A stretch of DNA of 64,000 nt from positions 62,001-126,000 of the forward strand of contig QFQP01000021.1 of NCBI GenBank assembly GCA_003243425.1, written 5' to 3'. This document shows, in pieces, positions 52,062 to 60,649 of this stretch. The stretch's first letter is position 1. Every line of letters begins with the position of its first letter. A model generated the notes under the pieces. That model was not told where the DNA came from. It saw nothing but the letters and a program-made list of their open reading frames with translations, and searched no databases. Position numbers and translations under genes: made by a program. Source of the DNA: Archangium gephyra (GTDB taxonomy: Bacteria > Myxococcota > Myxococcia > Myxococcales > Myxococcaceae).

Positions 52062-52301
52062 ATGAAGCGTTCCGCACTCAAGAAGCCGGTGAACCTCACG
52101 TTGAGCGTGCCTCTCGTGAAGAAGGCCAGACAGCTCACGGACAACTTGTCGGGTATCGTCGAAGACCTGCTCACGGAGTACGTGAACCGTGAACAATCGC
52201 GACGCGAAGAAGAGCGGGCGAAGCTCGCCGCTGCCGCGAAGGCGATGTCGGACTTCACGCGAAAGCACGGTTCGCTCGCCGACGAGTTCTCGACGCTCTG
52301 A
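52062..52301 (+). CDS. ccdA: CcdA-family antitoxin
   Basis: 79 residues. N-terminal ribbon-helix-helix (KPVNLTLSVPLVKKARQL) for DNA binding and a flexible C-terminal toxin-binding part; FTRKHGSLADEFSTL aligns with the NGSFADE element of F-plasmid CcdA. GGAGG lies 5 bases before ATG 52062. ccdB follows after 6 bases. Expected to repress its own promoter through the paired octamer and to neutralise CcdB. Confidence 0.92.
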   Translation: MKRSALKKPVNLTLSVPLVKKARQLTDNLSGIVEDLLTEYVNREQSRREEERAKLAAAAKAMSDFTRKHGSLADEFSTL

Positions 52302-52307
52302 GGCGCC

Positions 52308-52628
52308 ATGGCTCAGTTCGATGTGCACAGGAATCCGGGCAAGAACCGCGACGCCATGCCCTACGTCGTCGTTCTCCAATCGGCTGCTTATGACGGGCAC
52401 GACCGCCGTGTCGTCGCGCCTCTGACCAAGCAGGTCATCGCGGGGAGAGCGCCACACGCACTGCTCACGCCGACGTTCGTCGTCGGCGGCGTGACGGTGT
52501 TCTTGAACCCTTTCGATCTCGTCTCTGTCCCTGTCGGCCAACTCGGGCCGAAAGTGGCGTCGCTCTCCCGTCACGGAGACAAGTTGATCGCTGCGCTCGA
52601 TCAGCTCTTCACCCGCGTCTGGGGTTGA
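52308..52628 (+). CDS. ccdB: CcdB-family gyrase toxin
   Basis: 106 residues. Matches CcdB in MAQFDVHRNP, YVVVLQSAAYD, RRVVAPLT, the VSVPVGQLGPKVASLSRHGD block and C-terminal FTRVWG. In the plasmid toxin the last residues Trp-Gly-Ile are needed to poison DNA gyrase; here Trp and Gly are kept but the protein ends without the Ile, so potency may differ. Cytoplasmic; paired with ccdA. Stop abuts the end of the convergent lipoprotein gene. Confidence 0.92.
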   Translation: MAQFDVHRNPGKNRDAMPYVVVLQSAAYDGHDRRVVAPLTKQVIAGRAPHALLTPTFVVGGVTVFLNPFDLVSVPVGQLGPKVASLSRHGDKLIAALDQLFTRVWG

Positions 52629-53213
52629 TCAGTCGAGCGTGATCTTCTCGTCTTGATCCGCTTCGGTCAGCACCGGCTGCGGCAACGTGTCGAGCAACGG
52701 CCGCAGCACGTTGAGCGCGGGCGGCACGTACGGCCCCACCTCGTCACCGAACTCCTGCACGTAGATGTTCGTCACCTCGACGAGCAGCGGGTCCTTCGAA
52801 TCGAAGCTGCCGGCGGCGGTGCCATTCCACGCCTCGCGCCCATCACTGCAACGCGACAACGCGCCGAGCACTTCGACCTCGAAGCCGCTGCCCTTCGTGG
52901 TGAGCGCCGGCTTGAGCCACAGCACCCCTTCGATGTTGTCCTCGCCTCCACACACCTCGGCGAGCCCGGGGGACGGATGCGCGACGAGCTCCTTCTTCAC
53001 CAGGAAGTCGCGCTTCTGATTCACGTAGCGCCGGGCGATGCGGCCCCACGCCTCGCCGACCTTCTCTTTTCCGTCGGGCAGGGGCGAGACGACGATCGCC
53101 AGCCGCTTCACGACGGCGTTGTCGCCCTGCGACCAGTCGTCGCGAACGCGAGCAGACTTCACGACGGAGCACGATGACGCGAACAGCACGAGGGGAATGA
53201 GGACTCGCTTCAT
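52629..53213 (-). CDS. Lipoprotein (MXAN_6521-like)
   Basis: 194 residues from ATG 53213. Signal ends LVLFASSC, a lipoprotein. RRYVNQKRDFLVKKELVA in the middle resembles a conserved block of MXAN_6521/LA_1396-type lipoproteins, a myxobacterial/leptospiral family; I am not certain of this match. No enzyme motif. Divergent from the antiporter gene. Confidence 0.7.
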   Translation of the reverse strand: MKRVLIPLVLFASSCSVVKSARVRDDWSQGDNAVVKRLAIVVSPLPDGKEKVGEAWGRIARRYVNQKRDFLVKKELVAHPSPGLAEVCGGEDNIEGVLWLKPALTTKGSGFEVEVLGALSRCSDGREAWNGTAAGSFDSKDPLLVEVTNIYVQEFGDEVGPYVPPALNVLRPLLDTLPQPVLTEADQDEKITLD

Positions 53214-53274
53214 GGCGGCCGAATGTATGCCGGTTTCGATTGCGTCGCGGCCACAGCGTAGCGACAACCGCGCG

Positions 53275-54606
53275 ATGCGTTCCCGCCTCGTCACGCGCCT
53301 GCTTGCCGTGTTCATCGCCGCGATGTCGATGCCCTCTCTCGCCAGCGGTTCAGGGCACGGAGACCCCTCGGCGCCGGTCGTGCTCGCGCTGGCGTTGATC
53401 CTCTTGTCCGCGAAGCTGGGCGGTCACGCCGCGATTCGTTTCAAGCAGCCCGCGGTGCTGGGCGAGCTGCTGGTGGGCGTGTTGCTGGGCAACCTCTCGC
53501 TGGTCGGCTTCACGTCGTTCTCGACCATCGCGACGGATCAATTCGTCGACATGTTCGCGCGCGTGGGCGTCATCATTCTGCTCTTCGAAGTGGGGCTCGA
53601 GAGCACCGTCGGGCAGATGCTCAAGGTGGGCGTCTCTGCGCTGCTGGTGGCGGTCATCGGCGTCACCGTGCCGTTCATCGTCGGCTACTTCGTGACGCGG
53701 GCGTTGATGCCGTCGTCGAGCCTGTACGTGGCGCTCTTCATCGGCGCCACGCTCACCGCGACGTCCGTCGGCATCACCGCGCGCGTGCTCAAAGACCTCG
53801 AGAAGAGTCAGCTGGCGGAGTCACGAATCATCCTCGGCGCGGCGGTCATCGACGACGTGCTCGGGCTCGTCATTCTCGCGGTGGTCACCGGCATCATCGG
53901 CGCGGCAGACCGCGGCGGCTCGCTCGCGCTCAGTGAGGTCGCGCTCACGCTCGGCAAGGCGGTCGCGTTCCTGGTGCTCTCGCTGGTCATCGGCATCTGG
54001 TTGTCGCCGCGCATGTTCAAGTTCGCGTCGCGCCTGCGCGCGAGCATGGTGCTGCTCGCCTTCTCGTTGGCCTTCTGTTTCGGCCTCGCGTGGCTGGCCG
54101 ACTTCATCGGGCTGGCGCCCATCGTCGGTGCCTTCGCAGCCGGCCTCATTCTCGAAGACGTGCACTACGAGGAGCTGAAGACGAAGGAGGACCACACGCT
54201 CGAGCAGCTGATTCACCCGCTCTCGAATTTCCTGGTGCCGATCTTCTTCGTGCTCATGGGCATGCGCACCGACCTGAAGTCGTTCGCCGCGCCCGGTGTG
54301 TTGTCGCTGGCGGCGGCGCTCACCGTCGTCGCCATCGCAGGCAAGCTGCTCGCGGGGCTGGGCGCGCTGGGAAAGAACCTCGATCGCCTGAGCATCGGCA
54401 TCGGCATGGTGCCGCGCGGTGAGGTCGGGCTCATCTTCGCCAGCATCGGCGCGCAGCTGACGGTGCTGGGTGAACGTGTCGTCGACGAGAAGGTCTTCTC
54501 GGCCGTGGTGGTGATGGTCATCGTCACCACCATGGTCACGCCGCCGGTGCTCAAGTGGTCGCTCAACCGCAGAGCTCGAGGAACCTCTTCTTCTGAGACG
54601 GCGTGA
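53275..54606 (+). CDS. CPA2-type Na+(K+)/H+ antiporter
   Basis: 443 residues from ATG 53275. Starts with a signal-peptide-like stretch (LLAVFIAAMSMPSLASG), then about 12 hydrophobic helices of the Na+/H+ exchanger fold. Typical elements: KQPAVLGELLVGVLLGN, LFEVGLEST, ATSVGITARVL, GAAVIDDVLGLVIL with the ion-binding Asp pair, and APIVGAFAAGLIL. No C-terminal TrkA domain, so probably unregulated by nucleotides. The 3' end overlaps 44 bases of the convergent TIGR02996 gene. Confidence 0.92.
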   Translation: MRSRLVTRLLAVFIAAMSMPSLASGSGHGDPSAPVVLALALILLSAKLGGHAAIRFKQPAVLGELLVGVLLGNLSLVGFTSFSTIATDQFVDMFARVGVIILLFEVGLESTVGQMLKVGVSALLVAVIGVTVPFIVGYFVTRALMPSSSLYVALFIGATLTATSVGITARVLKDLEKSQLAESRIILGAAVIDDVLGLVILAVVTGIIGAADRGGSLALSEVALTLGKAVAFLVLSLVIGIWLSPRMFKFASRLRASMVLLAFSLAFCFGLAWLADFIGLAPIVGAFAAGLILEDVHYEELKTKEDHTLEQLIHPLSNFLVPIFFVLMGMRTDLKSFAAPGVLSLAAALTVVAIAGKLLAGLGALGKNLDRLSIGIGMVPRGEVGLIFASIGAQLTVLGERVVDEKVFSAVVVMVIVTTMVTPPVLKWSLNRRARGTSSSETA

Positions 54607-56119
54607 ACGTCACGTGCGAGACCACGCCGCGTCGGTGTTCGGGCGCCAGCGAGGCCAGCGGCGCGAAGAGGAACACGTCGAGCGCCAGCGCGTCGGGAAC
54701 GTCGTCACAGGCGATGCGCGCCAGGCGGCCGTTTTCGAAGTGAAACTGCACGCGGCGCCTGCCGTCTTCTGACTCGCGCCAATACGCGGGCCGCACGTCG
54801 AGCCTCGCCACCCGCGCGGCGAGTGGAAACCACGCGGCAGGTGCCGACGTCTGTACGTCGAGGTGCGTGAGGCGCGGTGGCACCGCGTCGCGAGGCAACG
54901 GCGTGCGCCAGTTCTCGACGAGGCGGAGCGTGGTGGCGTTCGGCGCGAGCGCCAGCACCTCGAGCGCACGCCTGGCTTCACCACGAATTCCGAGCGTGGT
55001 GAGGCGGTCGCGAAGTGCCGCCGGGGCGAGCGCCAGGTGCTCGGGCGTGGCCACCAGCGTGGTGAGCGACTTCAACCTCGGCGAGGTCAGCAGCGGCTCG
55101 ACGGGGAGGGACGCGACCACCTCGAGGCTCTCGAGGGTCGCCAGCACCGGGTCGTCGGCGAGCGGCACGTCGGCGGCGCGCTGGAGGTAGAGGAACACCT
55201 CGCGTGGAACGCCGTCGCGGAACACCGTCGAGCCACGGCGGGCGCCGCGCGCGAGGGACCGCAGCCACTGCTTCTCGTGCTTCTTCTGCAACGAGGCGCC
55301 GCTCTTGCCTGCGCGCTGCCGCACGTTGAAGTCGCCGCGCGGGTCGCCGCGCTCGAGCAGCCAGTCGGTGAACACCGCGATGCGCGAAGCGTCGCGCGGG
55401 TCTTCGGCGATGAGCTCGAGGAAGTCGTCTTCGTGCTCGCCACTGACCTTCTTCACCGACGCGGGCGCGTCGTCATCGGCCAGCGCACGCTCGAGCCAGG
55501 TGAGCTGCACGAGCTTCGAACCGAGCGCCGTCACCGTCTTGCGTTGCGCCCGCCCGCCGTGAACGACGAGCAGCAGGGCCGCCACGGTGAAGTAGGCGTT
55601 GGCCGCGTCGAACTTCACCGGGGGGCGCTCGAGCAACGTGGCCGCCGCCTGGGCGATGCGCGCGTCACGGGCGACGTCGATGAGCTCGGCGGCCTTCCTG
55701 GTGATCTGCGTGCCGGGGCCGTCGCCGAGCACCGCGAGCCGCGCGTCGAGATCTCCCGGCGTGGTCTTCGACGGGCGCGCCAGGGTCTTCAGCAACGCGT
55801 CGACGACCTGCGCACGCCACGGCGCGAGGCGCTCGGGCACCGGCACCTCGCGCCTCAGCGCCTTCGCGCCGTGGAGCACCACGAGGCCCACGGCGACGGC
55901 AGCCAGCGTGAGGTTCTCGGCCTGCTTCAGCGGGAAGTCGTTGAGGAACGCGGCCGCCGCTTCCCCGATGGCCGACGTGGCCGGAAAGTGGGTGAGCGCC
56001 AGCAGTCGCTGCTCGAGCTTCGGAACGCTGGTGTCGCGCAACGACGCGAGGAGTTCCGCCACGTCTTCGGGGCGCTTCGCCTCGGCACGGCTCAACCACT
56101 CGTCGCGTCTCGCCGCCAT
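54563..56119 (-). CDS. TIGR02996-domain protein
   Basis: 518 residues from ATG 56119 (an ATG at 56158 would add 13). The middle has a clear TIGR02996 domain, FLELIAEDPRDASRIAVFTD followed by WLLERGDPRGDF, a small helical element found in many myxobacterial and planctomycete proteins. N-terminal helices and a C-terminal part of short LRR-like beta/turn repeats (LTHLDVQTSAPAAWFPLAAR) surround it. No catalytic residues or export signal. Function unknown. Confidence 0.75.
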   Translation of the reverse strand: MAARRDEWLSRAEAKRPEDVAELLASLRDTSVPKLEQRLLALTHFPATSAIGEAAAAFLNDFPLKQAENLTLAAVAVGLVVLHGAKALRREVPVPERLAPWRAQVVDALLKTLARPSKTTPGDLDARLAVLGDGPGTQITRKAAELIDVARDARIAQAAATLLERPPVKFDAANAYFTVAALLLVVHGGRAQRKTVTALGSKLVQLTWLERALADDDAPASVKKVSGEHEDDFLELIAEDPRDASRIAVFTDWLLERGDPRGDFNVRQRAGKSGASLQKKHEKQWLRSLARGARRGSTVFRDGVPREVFLYLQRAADVPLADDPVLATLESLEVVASLPVEPLLTSPRLKSLTTLVATPEHLALAPAALRDRLTTLGIRGEARRALEVLALAPNATTLRLVENWRTPLPRDAVPPRLTHLDVQTSAPAAWFPLAARVARLDVRPAYWRESEDGRRRVQFHFENGRLARIACDDVPDALALDVFLFAPLASLAPEHRRGVVSHVTFTPSQKKRFLELCG

Positions 56120-56172
56120 GGGTCGCGCAGCTTCACGAAATCCGAGTGCGCATTCCATTCGTAGCTGCGGCC

Positions 56173-56559
56173 ATGCCCGTGAACGCTGCCGTCGCCCGCG
56201 TGTTTTCAGTGGTGTTGGTGTTCGTCGGCGTTCTGGGTTTCGTGCTCCCGCCGTCGATGGCGATGACGAGCGGCGCGCCGGCGTACAACGTCTTCCACCT
56301 CGTCTTCGGCGTCATCGGGTTCGTGTGTGCGGCGTCGAACAAGCAGCACCTCGCGCGTGCCTTCAACGTGGGCTTCGGCGTCATCGACCTCCTGCAAGCG
56401 GTCGCGAGCTTCCTGCACCTCTGGCCCGAGCAGCACTTTCGTTGGACCCGCGTCGACGACGTGCTGCACGTGGTCATCGGCGCCGCGCTGCTGACCATCG
56501 GGCTGTTCGCCGACTCGGCGTCAGCGAAGCTCGCCTCCCCTGAAAGAAAAGCGGGCTGA
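56173..56559 (+). CDS. DUF4383-like four-helix membrane protein
   Basis: 128 residues from ATG 56173. Four hydrophobic helices, with YNVFHLVFGVIGFV, NVGFGVIDLLQAVASF and DDVLHVVIGAALLTIGL as in DUF4383. Small polytopic inner-membrane protein of unknown role. Divergent from the TIGR02996 gene. Confidence 0.8.
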   Translation: MPVNAAVARVFSVVLVFVGVLGFVLPPSMAMTSGAPAYNVFHLVFGVIGFVCAASNKQHLARAFNVGFGVIDLLQAVASFLHLWPEQHFRWTRVDDVLHVVIGAALLTIGLFADSASAKLASPERKAG

Positions 56560-56568
56560 GCGACGGGC

Positions 56569-56988
56569 GTGGTCCCCCGTGGCCGCGCCCCGGTGTCGAA
56601 GCGGCATGAAGACCTCCTCGTCATCGTCGTCGCTCTCGCGCTGCCGGCGCTCGCCGCCAGCGGTGGAGGCGGAGGGCACTACGGCCCCACCTGCTCCGCC
56701 GCGAGATGCTCGGGGGGCTGCACGTACCGCTGCGAGCCCGGCCCGTCGCAGATGGCCTGTGGCGCCGCCGGCAACGCGTGCGTGGCGTGCGCGCCGGGCG
56801 AGCTCTGTCAGAGCGGCAGCTGCGTCACCGCGCCTCCGCAAGGCTGCGGCGCGGCGCCGGCGCCTCAGTCCTTCCCGCTGACGCCCCAGCTCTCGAGCTT
56901 GCGGTACAGCGTCTTGCGCTCGATGCCGAGCGTGCGCGCGGCGGCGGTCTTGTTGCCCTGCTGCGCCTCGAGCACGCGGAGGATGTAG
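56569..56988 (+). pseudogene. Remnant of a Cys-rich exported protein
   Basis: The frame carries a recognisable Cys-rich segment, CSAARCSGGCTYRCEPGPSQ continuing to ACGAAGNACVACAPGELCQ, typical of myxobacterial secreted or lipoprotein spacer regions. It then runs out of coding character and continues 124 bases antisense into the sigma-54 regulator gene. The N-terminus has a hydrophobic stretch but a poor start. Most simply a 3'-truncated gene; a real short protein is possible. Confidence 0.35.
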
Positions 56989-58229
56989 CGCTTCTCGAGC
57001 TCCTCCAACGTGACCAGCTCGCTGGGGTCGTTCGCGGCGACGACCACGCTCGCAGGCCGGTCTTTCAGGAGCTTCTCGGGCAGATCATCGACGCCGATCT
57101 CGTCGTAGCGCGTGAGCGCCACCGCGCGCTCCATCACGTTCGAGAGCTCGCGCACGTTGCCCGGCCAGTCCCACGCCAGCAGCCGAGCTGCGGCCGGCGC
57201 CGAGAGCCCCTTGACCGTCTTGCCTGCGCGCGTGGCGAACTCCTTCAGGAAGCGCTGCGCCAGCGGAAGAATGTCGGCGCTGCGTTCACGCAACGGAGGC
57301 AGCGGCACGTGCACCACGTTGATGCGGAAGAAGAGGTCTTCGCGGAACTCGCCCTTCTCGATGCGCGCCTCGAGGTCCCGGTTGGTGGCCGCGATGATGC
57401 GCACGTCGACCGAATGCTCCGCGCGCGCGCCCAGCGGCCGCACCTTCCGCTCCTGGAGCACCCGCAACAACTTGGGCTGCAGGCCCAGCGGCATGTCGCC
57501 GATTTCGTCCAGCAGCAGGGTGCCGCCGTTGGCTTCGGTGAAGAGGCCGACGCGGTTCTCGCGCGCGTCGGTGAAGGCGCCACGCACGTGCCCGAAGAGC
57601 TCGCTCTCGAGCAGCGTCTCGGGCATCGCCGCGCAGTTCACCGCCACGAAGGGCCCACTGCGGCCGCTGCGCGCGTGAATGGCGCGGGCGAGCACCTCCT
57701 TGCCGGTGCCTGACTCGCCGGTGATGAGCACCGAGCTCTGCGACGACGACACGCGGCTGACGAGGTCGAGCGCGCGCTGCATGGCCTCACTCGCAGCCAC
57801 CAGCCCTTCGAAGCGCGAACCCGAGCTCGCCTCCGTTCTCAGCCGCGCGACCTCGCGGCGCAGGTTGCGGTGCTGAATCGCGCGCTCCAGCGCGATGACG
57901 ATGCTGTCGAGCTTCGCGGGCTTCGAAAGAAAGTCGTAGGCGCCGGCGCGAATCGCCGCGACCGCGCTCTCATAACTCCCGAAGCCCGTGAGCACGATGA
58001 GCGGCGTGTCGGGGTGGCTCTGGGCGACGCGCTCGGCGAACTCGAGGCCACCGAGGCCCGGCATGTTGAGGTCGGTCAGCACCACGTCGACGTCTTCGGT
58101 GTTGAGCTGCGCGAGCGCGACCTCGGCCCGCTGTGCAGTCACCACGCGATAGCCGCGCTGCGCGAGCCCCAGCTCGAGCGTCGAAGTGAGGTTGGCGTCG
58201 TCATCGACGAGAAGAACGCGGCCGCTCAT
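56865..58229 (-). CDS. NtrC-family sigma-54-dependent response regulator
   Basis: 454 residues from ATG 58229. REC with Asp53 (VVLTDLNMPGLGG), AAA+ with Walker A GESGTGKE (about 163), GAFTDA in the sigma-54 loop (usual GAFTGA), Walker B TLLLDEIGDM, WPGNVRELSN, and Fis HTH (TAAARTLGIERKTLYRKL). Only 7 bases separate it from its kinase, upstream on the same strand. The operon has its own sigma-54 promoter and upstream dyads, so this protein is the likely autoactivator. Confidence 0.93.
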   Translation of the reverse strand: MSGRVLLVDDDANLTSTLELGLAQRGYRVVTAQRAEVALAQLNTEDVDVVLTDLNMPGLGGLEFAERVAQSHPDTPLIVLTGFGSYESAVAAIRAGAYDFLSKPAKLDSIVIALERAIQHRNLRREVARLRTEASSGSRFEGLVAASEAMQRALDLVSRVSSSQSSVLITGESGTGKEVLARAIHARSGRSGPFVAVNCAAMPETLLESELFGHVRGAFTDARENRVGLFTEANGGTLLLDEIGDMPLGLQPKLLRVLQERKVRPLGARAEHSVDVRIIAATNRDLEARIEKGEFREDLFFRINVVHVPLPPLRERSADILPLAQRFLKEFATRAGKTVKGLSAPAAARLLAWDWPGNVRELSNVMERAVALTRYDEIGVDDLPEKLLKDRPASVVVAANDPSELVTLEELEKRYILRVLEAQQGNKTAAARTLGIERKTLYRKLESWGVSGKD

Positions 58230-58236
58230 GGAGCTC

Positions 58237-59655
58237 TCATGGCACGAAGGGCAGGTGCAGTGTGAGGGTGCTGCCCCGGCCCGGCGCGCTCTCCACGCCG
58301 AGGAACCCGCCGTGATCTTCGAGAATGCTCGCGGTGATGGGCAGCCCGAGCCCCGTGCCTTCACCGACGGCCTTGGTGGTGAAGAACGGCTCGAGCAGCC
58401 GCGCGCGAACCTCGTCCGACATGCCCACGCCATCGTCGGTGACGCTGACCGTGCTCCACTTCTTTTCGCGTGCGTGCACCACGCTGGTGTTGACCTTCAC
58501 GTGCCCGCCTTCGCTGCAGGCGTGCAGCGCGTTGACCACCACGTTGGTGAGCGCCTGCTGCAGCAGGCCCTCGTCGCCCTGCGTGAGCACCGTCGCCGAG
58601 GTCTCGACCTTGAGCGCCACGTGGCGGCGCGTGGCCAGCGGGTCGACCAGCTCGGTCACCGTCTGCGCGAGGCGGTCGAGCGAGAAGACCTGCTGCTCGA
58701 GCTTTCGTGGCCGCGCGTAGTCGAGCAGCTGACGCACGAGCTTGGTCACCTGCTCGGTGCACTGAATGATGATGCGCGCCGAGCTCTGCACCGGCGTGCT
58801 GGCGTCGGTGTCTTCGACGATGAGGCCGGCGCGCGCTTCGATGACGTTGAGCGGCGTGCCCAGCTCGTGCGCGAGGCCCGAGGCCAGCCGGCCGACGCCC
58901 GCGAGGCGATCTGCGCGGCGCAATTGTTCCACCGCGGCGATGCGCGCCGCCGTCTCCCGCGCCGTCGACTCGCGCGCCGCGCCGAGGTGCCGGCACATGG
59001 CGTTCATCTCTCCGGCGAGCTGCGAGAGCTCGTCTTGACCGGGCAGGGTGAGGTCGGGCTCGAGCTCGCCGCGGCCGACGGCGCGCGCTTTTTCCATCAA
59101 CGCGCGCGTGCGCCGCGCCACCAGCCACCAGCCGAGAACGAAGGCCGCGAGCGCCATGCCGCCGGCGGTCATCAGCGCCAGCAGCAGCGTGGCGTTGAAG
59201 TGCTGCCGAACCCAGTCGCCTTCGTGCGCGGGCGGCTCCGACACTTCGATGGCGCCGTGCGTGGTGTCTGCGATGCGCACCGGCGCCAGCGTGAAGCGGC
59301 GAATTTCACCGTTGGCGTTGGTGCGCGTGGTGGTCTGCGGCTCGCTGAGCGTCGAGCAGTCGACGGGGGCGGGCGGCGCGTCGAGCTGCCCTTCGAGGCA
59401 GACCCAGCGAATGCGCACGTCGCTGTCGTGCCGCGCGCCGGTCTGTTCGACGATCTTCCGCGCCGCCTCGACGCCCTCGCGGGGAATCAGCAGCTCCACC
59501 GAGTCGGCGAGCGTGGTGGCGACGAGGTAGTGCGTGCGGTCCATGTCGCGCTCGAAGTCGGCGCGCGCTTCGTCGAGCTGGCGGAACTCGTGCAACGCCA
59601 GCATCAAGATGACGACCGTGAGGAAGGCGATGGTGAGGCGGGTGACGAGGCGCAT
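58237..59655 (-). CDS. Membrane histidine kinase (NtrB-like) with HAMP
   Basis: 472 residues from ATG 59655 (AAGG 5 bases upstream). Two transmembrane helices flank a periplasmic sensor of about 130 residues; the second (LLLALMTAGGMALAAFVLGW) leads into a HAMP region, then HisKA with phospho-acceptor His near residue 263 (LASGLAHELGTPLNVI), and HATPase (NVVVNALHAC, DDGVGM, GEGTGLGLPI). Signal unknown. First gene of a two-gene operon with the NtrC-type regulator. Confidence 0.92.
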   Translation of the reverse strand: MRLVTRLTIAFLTVVILMLALHEFRQLDEARADFERDMDRTHYLVATTLADSVELLIPREGVEAARKIVEQTGARHDSDVRIRWVCLEGQLDAPPAPVDCSTLSEPQTTTRTNANGEIRRFTLAPVRIADTTHGAIEVSEPPAHEGDWVRQHFNATLLLALMTAGGMALAAFVLGWWLVARRTRALMEKARAVGRGELEPDLTLPGQDELSQLAGEMNAMCRHLGAARESTARETAARIAAVEQLRRADRLAGVGRLASGLAHELGTPLNVIEARAGLIVEDTDASTPVQSSARIIIQCTEQVTKLVRQLLDYARPRKLEQQVFSLDRLAQTVTELVDPLATRRHVALKVETSATVLTQGDEGLLQQALTNVVVNALHACSEGGHVKVNTSVVHAREKKWSTVSVTDDGVGMSDEVRARLLEPFFTTKAVGEGTGLGLPITASILEDHGGFLGVESAPGRGSTLTLHLPFVP

Positions 59656-59686
59656 GGAGACCTTGTCGACTGACGAAGCAGCGGTG

Positions 59687-59754
59687 AGCGTCGCTGGCAA
59701 GCCCGAAGGGACCATCACCTCCCGAGCGGTTGCATGAACGTTGCCAGCGACGCT
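59687..59754. repeat. 14-bp perfect inverted repeat in the kinase leader
   Basis: AGCGTCGCTGGCAA (59687-59700) and TTGCCAGCGACGCT (59741-59754) are perfect complements, 40 bases apart. The distal arm overlaps the -24 element of the sigma-54 promoter and the proximal arm lies in the mRNA leader, so binding or folding could block transcription or translation. Confidence 0.7.
59731..59746 (-). promoter_or_regulatory. Sigma-54 (-24/-12) promoter of the kinase-regulator operon
   Basis: On the minus strand TGGCAACGTTCATGCA fits TGGCAC-N5-TTGCA with GG and GC at exact spacing. Transcription would begin near 59719 with a leader of about 65 bases to ATG 59655. A dyad that could be the activator site lies upstream (59777-59795). 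Strong sign that the operon needs a sigma-54 activator, likely its own product. Confidence 0.75.
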
Positions 59755-59776
59755 GCCCTGATCAGCGGTGGATCAG

Positions 59777-59795
59777 CCGTGTCGCAATGACACGG
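59777..59795. promoter_or_regulatory. Dyad CCGTGTC-5-GACACGG, candidate enhancer site
   Basis: Perfect 7-bp arms with a GCAAT centre, about 30 bases upstream of the -24 element. TGTCGC-type dyads are common binding sites of NtrC-type activators, so this is the best candidate for the site of the adjacent regulator. Confidence 0.55.
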
Positions 59796-59801
59796 TCGTT
59801 T

Positions 59802-59818
59802 CGTGATGACCCATCACG
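59802..59818. repeat. Palindrome CGTGATG-ACC-CATCACG at the end of the reductase remnant
   Basis: Perfect 7-bp arms with 3 bases between, covering the stop codon of the aldo/keto reductase fragment. Could be a second activator site or a weak terminator of that remnant; no U-tract. Confidence 0.4.
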
Positions 59819-60173
59819 TGAAGTGAATCGGGTCGCCGCCGCTCCAGGCCACGCCGTCGCCGCGGTCCATGGTGGCGATGTCGGCCATCTCGGCGTCGGT
59901 CAGCGCGAACGAGAACAGGTCAGCGTTCTGCCGAATGCGCTGCGGGTTCGTGCTCTTCGGCAGCACCGGGTAGCCCTTCTGCACGCCCCAGCGCAGCAGC
60001 ACCTGGGCTTCGGTCACGCCGTGCTTCCTGGCCAGCAGCTTGAAGGGAGAGTCAGCGCGTTCGCTCGCCGCCTGCATCGTGGCGTCCTTCGCACTGCCGT
60101 GACCGGGCGCCGAGCGCCACGTCGATCCGCGAGTCGATGCAGGCCAGCGCGTTCGAGGTGCAGAGGGCGTCAC
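59814..60173 (-). pseudogene. Aldo/keto reductase C-terminal fragment
   Basis: About 80 residues match the end of an aldo/keto reductase: FKLLARKHGVTEAQVLLRWG, then GYPVLPKSTNPQRI and LTDAEMADIATMDRG. The TIM-barrel with its catalytic Tyr/Lys/His is missing, and the first 30 codons upstream have no AKR similarity. Its lost 5' side faces the truncated AraC gene, which has also lost its own 5' side. Confidence 0.8.
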
Positions 60174-60649
60174 CGGAGCTCGTCGACGCCTTGAGCCGCT
60201 ACCTGCAGCTGGCGCAGTCGCCCTCCGACGCGAAGGTGCTCGGGCCCTTGCTGCTCAAGGAGATCCACTACCGGCTGCTCACCGCGAAGTTCGGGGGCGT
60301 GCTCCGCAAGCTCGTGCGGCACGACTCCCGCGAGAGCGCCGTGGCCCGCGCCATCGCCCACATCCGCAGAGACTTTCGCGGCACCATCGGCATTCCCCAG
60401 CTGGCCCGCGAGGTGGGTATGAGCACGTCGGCGTTCCACAAGCACTTCAAGGAGGTCACCGAGTCGTCGCCGCTGCAGTACCAGAAGGACCTCCGGCTCA
60501 TCGAAGCGCGCCGCATGCTCACGCGCGGAGGGGTCAGTGTTTCGAGCGCGGCCTTCGACGTCGGCTACGAGAGCCCGAACCAGTTCAGCCGTGAGTACGC
60601 GCGGAAGTTCGGCGTGTCGCCCAGCCGTGACGTCAGCCCAGCTGCGTGA
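60137..60649 (+). pseudogene. AraC-type regulator lacking its N-terminal domain
   Basis: The 170 visible residues begin late in the AraC_N domain (SPELVDALSRYLQLAQSPSD, GPLLLKEIHYRLLTAKFGGV), followed by an intact double HTH (IGIPQLAREVGMSTSAFHKH, DVGYESPNQFSREYARKFG). Full relatives are near 300 residues, so about 120-130 N-terminal residues are gone. It starts 37 bases inside the 5' side of the reductase remnant. A short protein from ATG 60137 with DNA-binding ability cannot be excluded. Confidence 0.75.

Noticed and set aside
59656..59718. Upstream start (59718) for the membrane histidine kinase
   Set aside because: GGAGG is too close to that ATG, and the added residues precede a normal first transmembrane helix start at 59655.
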